This document shows, piece by piece, positions 1-8,852 of a DNA stretch of 61,439 bases (its first letter is position 1; every line of letters begins with the position of its first letter). The notes beneath the pieces are model-generated. The model was given only the letters and a program-made list of their open reading frames with translations, searched no databases and was not told where the DNA came from. The DNA is taken from NCBI GenBank assembly GCA_018066865.1, contig JAGPVT010000155.1, positions 1 through 61,439 of the forward strand, written 5' to 3'. Made by a program: the position numbers and the translations under genes. The stretch comes from Marinobacter sp. GTDB taxonomy: Bacteria; Pseudomonadota; Gammaproteobacteria; Pseudomonadales; Oleiphilaceae.

Positions 1-78
1 GTCTATCAGAACAAGCTACTCTACTTCCGTGTGTTTTCTGACTACACGGATATAGGCCTCTGGGGTGAGGTGAGTATC

Positions 79-1866
79 ATGGATCACTCAGAGCTCGTTC
101 TCTATATTCTCGAAAACTCTCTCAAGGCTCTGCTCGTTGCCGCTTTTTCGCTTCTGGTGGCGGTGCTTGCGCTCATATTCTCGCTGCTTCAAGGTGGCAG
201 AAAGACCTTTTCCAGTATTGGCCTGTTTGCATTGGCCTCATCCGTCATGCTGGTGGCTGAGAGCCAGGCCAGCCTGCTGATTGCTCCCTACGCCTTGTTG
301 TGGGATTACCTGGCGGCCGGAAGCTACTTCCTACTACCTGTCGCGCTGGGGCTTATGCTGGATCAATGGCTGGAAGACCGTCCATCCAGGGCCTATAGCC
401 TGATCTGGAAACTGCACCTGTGCTATGTGATTGGTGCCTTGGGCCTGGCTTTGCTGGGTGTTGTGGACCTCTCGTCTACCTTTCCTCCTTTTGATGCTCT
501 GCTCCTGCTTTCTCTGTCTGTAATGGGCGTGTTGACGTTACCCCGATTGCGTTCACTCACTGGTGAACAGCAGGTTCTTGTGCTGGCATGCGGTATTTTC
601 AGCGCTCTGCTCATCGCCGATATGGCGGTGGCTCACGGTATTCTGCCCTGGAGCCAGGTTCCAGTCAGTATGGGGTTGCTTTTCTTTGTTCTCGCAGTCG
701 TCATTATTTCATTGAGACACTATGCGTTAACCCAGAAAGCCCTGCAGGACTTGACGGTGACCCTTGAGCAACAGGTGGCCGATCGCACGGAAAAAGCGGA
801 AACCCTTTTGCAGCGTGAGCAGGCCAGGGCAGGTTTGTTGGCGTTTGAAAACGAGAAAAGCCAGATATTTGCAGATGTGATTGCCGAACTGCAGGCGTGT
901 GTAAGTCTGGGCCAGGCGTTTCAGTTGCTCGTTGAGGCCATGCCAAGGCTCTGTAGTCCCCTCAAGGGCATGATATACCGGCAAACGGCCAGTGGTGCCT
1001 ACGGTCGCCTTGTGCATTGGGGCTACGGCGATGCGCATCCGGAGTTGGCGCCGGTTGTTACGGATCTCAATAGTCTGCCTGCTCCAATTCGTCTGATTGC
1101 GGGGTCTATGGAGGATGCTGAGGCTGCAGGCAAAGGCTGGCAGCAGGGGCTGGTTTGTTTTCCCATCAACATTGAATTTGCACGCCATGACGCGGCCCTT
1201 GAAGGCCTGTTACTGCTTGATGGTGACAGCATCAGCAACTCCGGGTATACCGCCTACGGCGCAGCGAGGCTTATGTCATCCATCAATCTGGTCGCTGAGC
1301 GCATTGGGGTTACGTTTTCAGGTATCTCGTTAAGGGAGGATCTGCAGCGATTCTCATATGAAGACGCGCTTACCGGCCTGAAAAACCGCCGGTATTTTGA
1401 CCAGCTCTTTGCGCATGAAACAGCCGTGGCTTTACGCAAAGGTACGCCACTCTCACTTTTGCTACTGGATATCGATCATTTCAAGCGCTTTAACGACACT
1501 CACGGGCATGAGGCGGGTGATACGGCTTTGCAGACGTTTGCTTCGATATTGAAGCCCCGGTTCCGTGGCAGCGATATCGTGTGTCGGTATGGGGGAGAGG
1601 AGTTTGTTGTTATTCTGCCTGGCTCCGATATCTCAGGCGCCAGAGAGCGCGCAGAGGAGATGCGCGAGGCGACACGGAGAGAGCTGATAATGTTTGAGGG
1701 CAACAACCTGGGTTGTCTGACGGTGTCTATTGGTGTGGCCAACTGGCCGGACAGTACAGACAAGCCTGACCAGTTGTTGAAGCTTGCAGATGAAACGCTG
1801 TATCGGGCTAAAACCAGAGGCCGCGATAACGTTGAGGTTTATTTAAAACCCGGGACTGCCAGCTAG
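79..1866 (+). CDS. membrane diguanylate cyclase (7TM - GAF-like - GGDEF)
   Basis: Predicted c-di-GMP synthase of 595 residues in the inner membrane. Residues 1-225 hold about seven hydrophobic segments, 225-260 a probable coiled coil, about 265-425 a GAF-like region that I recognise only weakly, and 435-590 a GGDEF domain. The active-site loop is GGEEF (505-509), an accepted active form. RGSD at 496-499 lies five residues before it and fits the inhibitory RxxD site, so product inhibition is expected. An in-frame ATG 48 bases further upstream exists, but ATG 79 is preceded by GAGGTGAG and was chosen. The stop codon overlaps that of the convergent teaD by two bases. The sensed signal is unknown. 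Confidence 0.85.
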   Translation: MDHSELVLYILENSLKALLVAAFSLLVAVLALIFSLLQGGRKTFSSIGLFALASSVMLVAESQASLLIAPYALLWDYLAAGSYFLLPVALGLMLDQWLEDRPSRAYSLIWKLHLCYVIGALGLALLGVVDLSSTFPPFDALLLLSLSVMGVLTLPRLRSLTGEQQVLVLACGIFSALLIADMAVAHGILPWSQVPVSMGLLFFVLAVVIISLRHYALTQKALQDLTVTLEQQVADRTEKAETLLQREQARAGLLAFENEKSQIFADVIAELQACVSLGQAFQLLVEAMPRLCSPLKGMIYRQTASGAYGRLVHWGYGDAHPELAPVVTDLNSLPAPIRLIAGSMEDAEAAGKGWQQGLVCFPINIEFARHDAALEGLLLLDGDSISNSGYTAYGAARLMSSINLVAERIGVTFSGISLREDLQRFSYEDALTGLKNRRYFDQLFAHETAVALRKGTPLSLLLLDIDHFKRFNDTHGHEAGDTALQTFASILKPRFRGSDIVCRYGGEEFVVILPGSDISGARERAEEMREATRRELIMFEGNNLGCLTVSIGVANWPDSTDKPDQLLKLADETLYRAKTRGRDNVEVYLKPGTAS

Positions 1867-2306
1867 ACCACCAGAACCGGGCACTTGGCGTGCGCGGCCA
1901 CACGGTGTGAAACACTGCCGAGAAACATCCCGTCCTTGTCGCTGTGAGTACCTCGGGTTCCCACCACGATCAGATCCGCTTCCTTGTCCTGAGCAAATTT
2001 TATAATAACCTTTGAGGGGCGTCCGGCTTTTACAAAGCCGCGAACCTTGGTCGCTCCATGCTCCTTTGCCATAATCTTGGCGTGGTTAACCACCTCTTTG
2101 GCGTATTCAGAAAGCACCTTGTCCGGAATGTCCATGTCGGAGGGCCTTCCTATGGAAAGAGACGCCTCAAACAGACTGTGATGCTTATACACACAGAGAA
2201 TGAAGATCTCCGCCCCCGGTAGGAGTTTTTGCAGCCCGATGGCTTTATCCAGCGCCCCGAGAGAGGTTTTGGAACCGTCCACGGCCACGAGTATCCGTTT
2301 GAACAT
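1863..2306 (-). CDS. teaD: universal stress protein, TeaD-like
   Basis: Cytoplasmic UspA-family protein of 147 residues. It opens with a typical Usp beta strand (MFKRILVAVDGS) and ends with the ATP-binding pattern GTRGTHSDKDGMFLGSVSH, so nucleotide binding is expected. It is the last gene of the TRAP operon, 34 bases after teaC. In Halomonas elongata TeaD is the ATP-binding Usp that negatively modulates the TeaABC ectoine transporter; the same gene order supports that role here. A longer frame runs 29 codons upstream into the teaC tail, but GGAG just before ATG 2306 fixes the start. Confidence 0.85.
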   Translation of the reverse strand: MFKRILVAVDGSKTSLGALDKAIGLQKLLPGAEIFILCVYKHHSLFEASLSIGRPSDMDIPDKVLSEYAKEVVNHAKIMAKEHGATKVRGFVKAGRPSKVIIKFAQDKEADLIVVGTRGTHSDKDGMFLGSVSHRVAAHAKCPVLVV

Positions 2307-2340
2307 TGTTTTCTCCTTAAAATCCAGAACCGGGCGCTCG

Positions 2341-3627
2341 TTATTCTGCAAAGGCAAGATCACGCAGGAACAGGGCAATCTGCGGAAAAGCAATAATCAG
2401 AGCGGCAGCTCCGACCAACATGATGATAAACGGCGGTGTGCCGCGGATAACTTCCAGATAAGGCCGCTTGAATATGGCAATCGCCGTAAAAATATCGCAG
2501 CCAAACGGCGGTGTTGCCGAGCCGATTGCAACCTGTAAGGTAATGAGCACGCCCACCAGAACCGGGTCCAGGCCTGTTGCCTGAATGGCAGGCGCAAAGA
2601 TAGGCGTCAGTACCAGAATGACGACGATGGGGTCGACAAACATACAGGCGATAAAGAACGACACGCAGATGGCGATAAGCACGCCTACCGGGCCGGCTTC
2701 ATTAACGCCTACTGACTCCAGTATTGCCTGCGGAATCTGGGCAAAGGAAATTATCCAGGAGAACCCGTTCCCCACCGCCACCAGAATGAACACGACTGCG
2801 GTGATCAGGCCAGTGGATTTGGCGATCTTGTAAATCTCGCGGAGTTTCAGAGAGCGAAAAACAATGAATTCCAGGAAGAACGCATAGAGTACGCACACGG
2901 CTGCCGCTTCGGTTGGGCTGAAGATGCCGCCGTAGATACCACCAACGATAATAACCGGAAAAAACAATGGCCAGCTGGCGTCGCGGACGGAGAAAGCACG
3001 CTGGCGCCAGGTCGCTTTGGGTTCGGTAGGCACGTTGTTTTTGTAGGCGTAGAACAGGCAGTAAAGCGAGAAAATGAACAGGATCAGGAGGCCCGGGCCA
3101 ATGCCTGCGATGAACAGCTCCGCGATGGATGTCTGGGAGATAACCCCGTAAATGATCATGCCGATACTGGGGGGGATCAGGAAGGCAATGTCACTGGCAT
3201 TGATGATCAGTGCCAAAGTAAACGAATCGGAGTAGCCGGCCTTGAGCATTTTCGGGCGCAGAGGGGAACCAACGGCGACAACGGTTGCCTGGGTGGAGCC
3301 GGAAACTGCGCCAAAGAGCGTGCAAGAGGTCGCGGTACTGATCGCCAGTCCGCCTTTGATGTGGCCAATAAAGGCCATAACCATATTGATCAGTCTGTCT
3401 GCAGACTGACCGCGTGTCATGATGTCCGCAGCGAGAATAAACATGGGCACGGCAATGAGCGAAGCTGGTCGGATGCCCCCCATCATCTGCTGAATGAATG
3501 TGCCCATCTGGCTGAAGCCGTCGAACATCATCACAAAGCCAACGACGGCGGCGGTCGTCAGTGGAATCATCATGGGGAAGCCGAGGAGCAGCAGCCCGAT
3601 CATGATGATCATTAGAATTGTTGCCAT
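2341..3627 (-). CDS. teaC: TRAP transporter large permease, ectoine type
   Basis: DctM-family membrane subunit of 428 residues, normal length, with about 12 hydrophobic segments. It forms the sodium-coupled transport channel of a tripartite ATP-independent periplasmic transporter together with the small permease. The N-terminus (MATILMIIMIGLLLLGFPMM) and the internal GAVSGSTQATVVAVG and PPSIGMIIYG stretches are typical of the family. It lies 39 bases after teaB and before teaD. The substrate is inferred from the strong TeaA resemblance of the binding protein in the same operon. Confidence 0.88.
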   Translation of the reverse strand: MATILMIIMIGLLLLGFPMMIPLTTAAVVGFVMMFDGFSQMGTFIQQMMGGIRPASLIAVPMFILAADIMTRGQSADRLINMVMAFIGHIKGGLAISTATSCTLFGAVSGSTQATVVAVGSPLRPKMLKAGYSDSFTLALIINASDIAFLIPPSIGMIIYGVISQTSIAELFIAGIGPGLLILFIFSLYCLFYAYKNNVPTEPKATWRQRAFSVRDASWPLFFPVIIVGGIYGGIFSPTEAAAVCVLYAFFLEFIVFRSLKLREIYKIAKSTGLITAVVFILVAVGNGFSWIISFAQIPQAILESVGVNEAGPVGVLIAICVSFFIACMFVDPIVVILVLTPIFAPAIQATGLDPVLVGVLITLQVAIGSATPPFGCDIFTAIAIFKRPYLEVIRGTPPFIIMLVGAAALIIAFPQIALFLRDLAFAE

Positions 3628-3666
3628 AGGTGTGCCCCTTTTTATCGTGCCCGGTATGAAACCGGA

Positions 3667-4260
3667 TCAGACTTCCGATTCAGAATCAGCGTATCCGTCA
3701 ATCACCCCGGTGGAGAGGTAAACGTCTTCACTGGTGAAATTCTTGATGGCGGTGAGGAGATACTGAATGCCGGTAACGGCAAAGCCCACAGGCGCCCAGA
3801 TATAAATCCACCAGATTTCAAAGCCCAGCGCAGGCAAAATGCGACCACGGCTATACAAAGTCTCGATGTAGCCGTAGGAGTGATAGCACAGGAAGAACAT
3901 TACCGCGGAGGTGAACAGAGCGATGATGATCATCAGTATCTTACGACCTTTGGGCGGGAGCGCGTCGTAAATAGCAGACATCCGGATGTGTCGGCCGTAG
4001 CGCGCCGCGTAGCCGATGCCGGCAAAGGTTACGAGAATAATCAGGATGCGGTTTATTTCGCCGGAGAAAAAGAAGCCCTCTCCAAATACAAATCGCGCAA
4101 CAACGTTAACGCAGGTGTTGATGGCCATGAAGATGATACCTGCGGCCAGAATGACTGCCTCAGCATTGGCTATCCAGCCGTCTATGACCCCCAGAAACCC
4201 GGGTAAGCCAGACTCGAAAGTACCGGTATCGTCGTCTATCTCCGGGGAATTCTCGGACAT
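3667..4260 (-). CDS. teaB: TRAP transporter small permease, ectoine type
   Basis: DctQ-family subunit of 197 residues with four transmembrane segments between about residues 33 and 170 and an unusually acidic N-terminal tail (SPEIDDDTGTFESG). It pairs with the large permease in the inner membrane. The motif pattern around GEINRILIILVTFAGIGYAARYGRHIRM matches small TRAP permeases. The gap of 112 bases to teaA contains a strong hairpin, which would lower expression of the membrane subunits relative to the binding protein. Confidence 0.85.
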   Translation of the reverse strand: MSENSPEIDDDTGTFESGLPGFLGVIDGWIANAEAVILAAGIIFMAINTCVNVVARFVFGEGFFFSGEINRILIILVTFAGIGYAARYGRHIRMSAIYDALPPKGRKILMIIIALFTSAVMFFLCYHSYGYIETLYSRGRILPALGFEIWWIYIWAPVGFAVTGIQYLLTAIKNFTSEDVYLSTGVIDGYADSESEV

Positions 4261-4326
4261 GTGGTCGGCTCCAGATCATATCGCTCCCGACCGGACATTA
4301 ATGTTTGGCGGGGCGGGTTGGTTCAT

Positions 4327-4357
4327 CAAAATGTCCGCCGGCGGGCGCCGGCGGACA
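4327..4357 (-). terminator. hairpin/attenuator between teaA and teaB
   Basis: A perfect 11-bp inverted repeat (TGTCCGCCGGC and its complement, arms 4332-4342 and 4347-4357) with a 4-base loop, followed on the minus strand by TTTT. It sits just after the teaA stop codon. It looks like a partial intrinsic terminator or mRNA-end stabiliser that lets the binding protein be made in excess over the permeases. Confidence 0.7.
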
Positions 4358-4372
4358 GGAAGAAGTACAGAG

Positions 4373-5401
4373 TCAGTCGTTCTGCACTTCTTCCAGGTCT
4401 TTCTTGAACTGGTTCAGCAGATCCTTGCCACCTTGGCCAGCCATTTCAATGAATTTTTTCTCAACCTGCGGCGCTCTCTCCTTGAAGGCTTTGATTTGCT
4501 CTTCATTCAGGCGAGTGACGGTAACCTTGTCGCTGCTCTTCTGGATTTTTGCGAGCGCCTCGTCCGCCAGGCCGTCGATGTGATTGATGATTTCTTCGAA
4601 GGCATAATCAGCCGCATCCTGGATCAGCTTCTTGTCCTTATCTGGCAGACCGTCGTAGAAGTTCTTGTTAGCCATTGCTGCAGTAGTAAACCAGCCGTGA
4701 CCCGTGAAGATCAGGTTGGGCGATACTTCATACAGTCCGCCAGACTCGATCCAGAAAATCGGGTTTTCCTGCCCGTTAATCATGTTGGTCTGCAGAGCGC
4801 CGTATACTTCGCCCCAGGGCAGTGGTGTTGGAGTCGCGCCAAACGCAGAGTAAGTTTCCGACAGCAGGGGATTGGTCATAACCCGGATTTTTTTGTTCTG
4901 CAGTTCTTCGGGAGTCGTTATTGGCTCATCCAGAGTGATAACAAATTCGCCTTCCGGATACATTTGCAGAAGTTCCAGACCTTTCTCTGCGTAGAGCTTC
5001 GGGAAGTCTTCGTTGATGGCCTTACTCTCACGGAAAAACTCGATGACCGTGTCCATGTCAGTGGGCATCAGATAAGGGATGAAGAAAATCTGGGCTTCGG
5101 GAATCAGGGAACCAGTGAAACCGGGAGACTGGTTCACAAAGTTCAGAATGCCTGCCTGGGTCTGTTCCATGATGTCGTCGGATTCACCGAGCTCACCAAA
5201 ACGATACACCTGAAGGGTGTGATCGGAATTATCCTCGATATATTCCTTGAATTTGTATGCGTATACATCCTGTACGTCGCCTTCGTACTCTTCGTGTGCA
5301 TAACGCCAGTTGGCGGCATTCACGGAGTTTGCTGCTGTCATTGCCGCGAAAGCGAACGCTGAAATTCCGGCCAGTTTCTTGAATTTACTCATGCTACTCA
5401 T
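4373..5401 (-). CDS. teaA: ectoine/hydroxyectoine-binding TRAP periplasmic protein
   Basis: Periplasmic DctP-family binding protein of 342 residues, first gene of the tea operon. A signal peptide covers about residues 1-29, with cleavage after the VNA motif. The mature start NWRYAHEEYEGDVQDV, the stretch RFGELGESDDIMEQTQ, and GQENPIFWIESGGLYEVSPN agree closely with Halomonas elongata TeaA as I remember it, including residues around the ectoine pocket; KIRVMTNPLL carries the arginine that TRAP proteins use to bind the substrate carboxylate. GGAG eight bases before ATG 5401 supports that start over the ATG three codons later. Role: osmolyte uptake, probably also carbon supply. Confidence 0.88.
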   Translation of the reverse strand: MSSMSKFKKLAGISAFAFAAMTAANSVNAANWRYAHEEYEGDVQDVYAYKFKEYIEDNSDHTLQVYRFGELGESDDIMEQTQAGILNFVNQSPGFTGSLIPEAQIFFIPYLMPTDMDTVIEFFRESKAINEDFPKLYAEKGLELLQMYPEGEFVITLDEPITTPEELQNKKIRVMTNPLLSETYSAFGATPTPLPWGEVYGALQTNMINGQENPIFWIESGGLYEVSPNLIFTGHGWFTTAAMANKNFYDGLPDKDKKLIQDAADYAFEEIINHIDGLADEALAKIQKSSDKVTVTRLNEEQIKAFKERAPQVEKKFIEMAGQGGKDLLNQFKKDLEEVQND

Positions 5402-5489
5402 CGGGTTTTCTCCGTTCGTTTATGTATAGATATTTATTGTTACATTGCTAAAGACTGGCAAAACTTCGCGACTTACGCAAGAAATTGGC

Positions 5490-6050
5490 CTATTTGCTTT
5501 GCTTCTGATCAGCGCCTGTTTTTTGGATGCCAGCCCTCGAGAGAAACATCCCGAACTCCTCTGTAACCCGGTCAAGGCTGTTCCCGAGGCGGTGACCGTC
5601 GGGCAGCATCAGTGCTGGTAGCGCTTGCTGCCGGGCCAGCTCCATAACCGGCAGTGGCGGCACAACGTCATCATCCCAGCCGTGGATAATTTGCACATGT
5701 TGGGCCCGGATGTGCGGCCTGGATTGCGGGTAGGCCGGCATCGCCAGTGCTGGCGCCAGCAGGAAACAGCCGAGAACGGGCGTCTGGGCGCTGGTTTGTG
5801 CGCATACCCAGCCACCCATGCTGGAGCCGGCGAGAATGATGTTGTCCGCGTCTGCGCCGCTGGCGGCAATAGCATCCTGCATCTGGGCAAGGCGGACCGC
5901 CGGGTCTTTACTGCTCCGGTGGTCAATGGCATGCGCCTGAACGTTATCGAAGGTCTCCGCCAGCATTTTCAGGGCCTGGATTTTGGTACTGCCAGGACCG
6001 CTTTCCAGTCCATGTGAGAGAAAAATATGAGTGATGGTCTGTTTTACCAT
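5490..6050 (-). CDS. small alpha/beta hydrolase
   Basis: Predicted serine hydrolase of 186 residues. The nucleophile elbow is GSSMGG (about residue 76), the acid is in HGWDDDVVP, and the histidine is in DGHRLGN, so the triad looks complete. HGLESGPGSTK near the N-terminus resembles the oxyanion region of YqiA/UPF0227-like esterases, a short family of this size. No signal peptide is visible, so it should be cytoplasmic. It is followed on the same strand by no close partner and preceded 78 bases upstream by the flavin oxidoreductase gene. The natural substrate is unknown. Confidence 0.75.
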   Translation of the reverse strand: MVKQTITHIFLSHGLESGPGSTKIQALKMLAETFDNVQAHAIDHRSSKDPAVRLAQMQDAIAASGADADNIILAGSSMGGWVCAQTSAQTPVLGCFLLAPALAMPAYPQSRPHIRAQHVQIIHGWDDDVVPPLPVMELARQQALPALMLPDGHRLGNSLDRVTEEFGMFLSRAGIQKTGADQKQSK

Positions 6051-6128
6051 GGGTCAGTTTTTCCAAAATCCTGTTTTTCAGCCTGATGGGCAGGCGTTTT
6101 CCATCGATCCAGTTTCGGGCTTGAGCCA

Positions 6129-7127
6129 TTAAGCTGCTCTGCCCCGTGTCTCCCAAAGGATATCTAATGCATGACGGCGCTTTTCCGGGTCATGGATATC
6201 CACAGTAAACATCACCTCGTCCACCGTTACGCTGGCCAGCAATTCATCAAGTCGTTTCCGGATGGCTTTGGCATCGCCAATTAGCTGAAGCGCCAGAAAA
6301 TCCTGTACTCCGGCCCGCTCACCAGCATTCCATAAACCATCCATGGACTCGACGGGCGCCTTCATCCAAAGAGGTTGCCCCCTGAAAAGTGCGAGGATGC
6401 GCTGGTAACTGGTGGTTGCCAGGTATTTTGCTTCTTCCGTGGTATCTGCGGGCACGGCGGGAACCGCAAGAATAGTGTAAGGCTGCTGCAGCTGTTCTGA
6501 AGGCTGGAAGTTGTCCCGATACACTTTCAGCGCTTCCCGATACAGGCGCGGGGCGAAGTGCCCGGCAAAGGCATAGGGTAAGCCCCGCATGGCGGCGAGC
6601 TGGGCGCTGTAGAGGCTGGAGCCGAGGAGCCAGACGGGCACATTGGTGCCGGCGCCCGGAATGGCCTTCACCGCCTGGCCAGGCTTCAGAGGCCCAAGCA
6701 TGGACTGCAGCCGTGCCACGTCTTCCGGGAACTGCTCTGCGCCCAAGCCATCCCGACGCAAGGCGCGAGCGGTTATCGGGTCTGTGCCCGGCGCACGGCC
6801 AAGGCCCAGATCAATGCGGCCCGGGTAAAGGCTTTCCAGAGTGCCGAATTGCTCGGCGATGACCAGCGGCGGGTGGTTGGGCAGCATCACGCCTCCGGAA
6901 CCAACCCGGATGGTTTGGGTCTTACCGGCAATATGGCCGATCAACACTGAAGTGGCGGAGCTGCTGATGCCCTCCATGTTGTGGTGCTCTGCCAGCCAGA
7001 ATCGCTTGAAACCGAGCTTTTCGGCATGCTGGGCATAAGCCACGCTGTTTTTAAGGGTGGTACCTACGGAATCACCTTCGCGAACCGAAGCGAGTTCCAG
7101 CAGTGAGTAGTCAGGATAGTTGCTCAT
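6129..7127 (-). CDS. LLM-class flavin-dependent oxidoreductase
   Basis: Luciferase-like monooxygenase family protein of 332 residues, the usual length for the single-subunit YhbW/MsnO8-like branch. Typical segments are [33 protein letters not shown] and [12 protein letters not shown]. It would use reduced flavin (FMNH2) and O2 on an unidentified substrate. It is transcribed towards the small hydrolase and away from the methyltransferase gene. No functional context narrows the substrate. Confidence 0.82.
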   Translation of the reverse strand: MSNYPDYSLLELASVREGDSVGTTLKNSVAYAQHAEKLGFKRFWLAEHHNMEGISSSATSVLIGHIAGKTQTIRVGSGGVMLPNHPPLVIAEQFGTLESLYPGRIDLGLGRAPGTDPITARALRRDGLGAEQFPEDVARLQSMLGPLKPGQAVKAIPGAGTNVPVWLLGSSLYSAQLAAMRGLPYAFAGHFAPRLYREALKVYRDNFQPSEQLQQPYTILAVPAVPADTTEEAKYLATTSYQRILALFRGQPLWMKAPVESMDGLWNAGERAGVQDFLALQLIGDAKAIRKRLDELLASVTVDEVMFTVDIHDPEKRRHALDILWETRGRAA

Positions 7128-7230
7128 GGTGCTAGGATAACATCTGAAGCCCGCGCTACCTCAAGCTGTTTCAGAATGCGCGGGGCGTCTTGACAACAAT
7201 GTAACGCCAATTACCACGAAGGAAACCATT

Positions 7231-7986
7231 GTGCAGCAAAGCGCCTATTATGAAGATGACACCACGCTGGCCCAGTATCTGGAGTTTCACTTTGGTGAAC
7301 AGTGGCACGGCGAAGCGAACTTTCCCCGTGGCCTGGCCAGGGTGGCGATTGATGCGATGGACGGCCGAACACCAGGGCGCGCTCTGGATATTGGCTGTGC
7401 CTGTGGGCGCACCAGCTTTGAACTGGCACGGGTTTTTGCACACGTGGACGGCATCGATTTTTCCAGCAAGTTCGTAGAGCAATGCCAGGTGATGGCCCGG
7501 GATAAGTTGGTTCGCTACGCCCGCCCTGAAGAGGGGGCACTGGTAAGCTATCAGGAACGTTCTCTGGCGTCTCTGGATCTGGAAGCTACCGCTGAGCGGG
7601 TGGCATTTCATCAAGGGGACGCCTGCGACCTCAAGCCTGAATTCACCGGCTATGATCTGGTGCTTGCTGGCAACCTCATCGACCGGCTTTACGACCCTGC
7701 ACTCTTCCTGACCCGTATTCATGACCGATTAAATGACGACGGGCTTTTGTTGATTGCTTCCCCTTACACCTGGCTGGAAGACTACACGCCGAGGGACAAA
7801 TGGGTGGGCGGCTTTCAGAAAGATGGAGAAGACTACACCACCCTCGACGGGCTGCACGATATGCTGGCACCTCACTTCACGTTGCTACTGGGATCCAGAA
7901 GCCTGCCTTTTGTGATCCGGGAAACACGTAACAAGTTTCAGTACAGTTTTTCCGAGCTGACAGTGTGGCAGAAAATCAGCTCTTGA
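7231..7986 (+). CDS. free-standing OvoA C-terminal-type methyltransferase
   Basis: Class I SAM-dependent methyltransferase of 251 residues. LDIGCACGRTSFELAR is the SAM-binding motif I. The pattern of YYEDDTTLAQYLEFHFG, NFPRG, DGIDFSSKF, QGDACDLKPEFTGYDLV, NLIDRLYDP, SPYTWLEDYTP and PFVIRETRNKFQYSFSELTVW matches the C-terminal domain of ovothiol synthase OvoA, the putative 4-mercaptohistidine N1-methyltransferase. In OvoA this domain is fused to a sulfoxide synthase; here it stands alone. The start is GTG 7231 with GAAGGAAA upstream. No sulfoxide synthase is encoded in the window, so the partner must be elsewhere or the substrate differs. Confidence 0.8.
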   Translation: MQQSAYYEDDTTLAQYLEFHFGEQWHGEANFPRGLARVAIDAMDGRTPGRALDIGCACGRTSFELARVFAHVDGIDFSSKFVEQCQVMARDKLVRYARPEEGALVSYQERSLASLDLEATAERVAFHQGDACDLKPEFTGYDLVLAGNLIDRLYDPALFLTRIHDRLNDDGLLLIASPYTWLEDYTPRDKWVGGFQKDGEDYTTLDGLHDMLAPHFTLLLGSRSLPFVIRETRNKFQYSFSELTVWQKISS

Positions 7987-7996
7987 TCTGAGCTGT

Positions 7997-8734
7997 TCAC
8001 CGCATTTTGAAGCCTTTCTCCCCCAGAAAGTCTTTCATGTGCGGACGCAGTTTGCTGGTGAACAGGGGCTTCAGTTGCTCTGACCAGTTTGTGTCCTTGT
8101 TGCCGCCAGTGCGCTCCAGGTAGTACTTTTTCATAGTCTCGTCGAAGCCCGCTACCTGAGCCTCATCCTGTTCGTCTTGGTAATAGTCTTCCTTGAGAAT
8201 GGCCTCTGCTGGCAGCCGGGGTTTTACCTCCGGGTCCTGGTCAGCGTATCCAAGGCACATGCCGAAAACCGGGTACACGTGCTCAGGTAGACGGAGAATC
8301 TCGCTGATTTCAGCAGGATTATTCCGTATGCCACCGATGTAGCAAAGCCCCAGGCCTTCGGATTCAGCGGCAATGGCAACATTTTGAGCCATCAGCGCGG
8401 TGTCGACACTGGCAATCACTAATTGCTCGGTCATACCGTGAACCACCTCTGCACCAGCCCTTTGTGCCGCTTCCGTGGGCCGCTTCATATCGGCACAGAA
8501 CACCAGGAAATCCGAGCATTCGGCAATGTAGTTCTGTCCGCCGGCCAACTCTGCGATTTTCTTTCTGTTTTCCGAATTAACCACGTGAATCACGGAATAG
8601 GCCTGAACGTGACTGGACGTGGCCGCACTCTGGCCGGCACGGATGAGTTCCCTGAATAGCTCGCGGGGAATCTTCTGCTCTGTGAATTTCCGGATTGAGC
8701 GGTGGGAGTTCAGTAGTTCGATGGTTGGATTCAT
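7997..8734 (-). CDS. nfsA: oxygen-insensitive NADPH nitroreductase
   Basis: FMN-dependent nitroreductase of 245 residues, close in length and sequence to E. coli NfsA (240). The N-terminus MNPTIELLNSHRSIRKFT, the segment MAQNVAIAAESEGLGLCYIGGIRNN and the tail with RPHMKDFLGEKGF follow NfsA/Frp. It reduces nitroaromatics and quinones by two electrons using NADPH. It converges on the methyltransferase gene with a 10-base gap. Nothing unusual in length or motifs. Confidence 0.88.
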   Translation of the reverse strand: MNPTIELLNSHRSIRKFTEQKIPRELFRELIRAGQSAATSSHVQAYSVIHVVNSENRKKIAELAGGQNYIAECSDFLVFCADMKRPTEAAQRAGAEVVHGMTEQLVIASVDTALMAQNVAIAAESEGLGLCYIGGIRNNPAEISEILRLPEHVYPVFGMCLGYADQDPEVKPRLPAEAILKEDYYQDEQDEAQVAGFDETMKKYYLERTGGNKDTNWSEQLKPLFTSKLRPHMKDFLGEKGFKMR

Positions 8735-8852
8735 GGTTCCTCGTAATCGGTGAGCGCGCAGATAGCATGCGAACGTTGTAAAAAATGGAGGATAGGGTGT
8801 TTGCGGGCAAGCTGCAAAGTCAGAAATCGTGCCGAGACGTCGTTCCCCGGCG

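Noticed and set aside
4016-5362. Open frame of 448 codons on the plus strand
   Set aside because: It lies entirely antisense to teaB and teaA, has no recognisable domain, and is the usual product of strongly biased codon use in the true gene.
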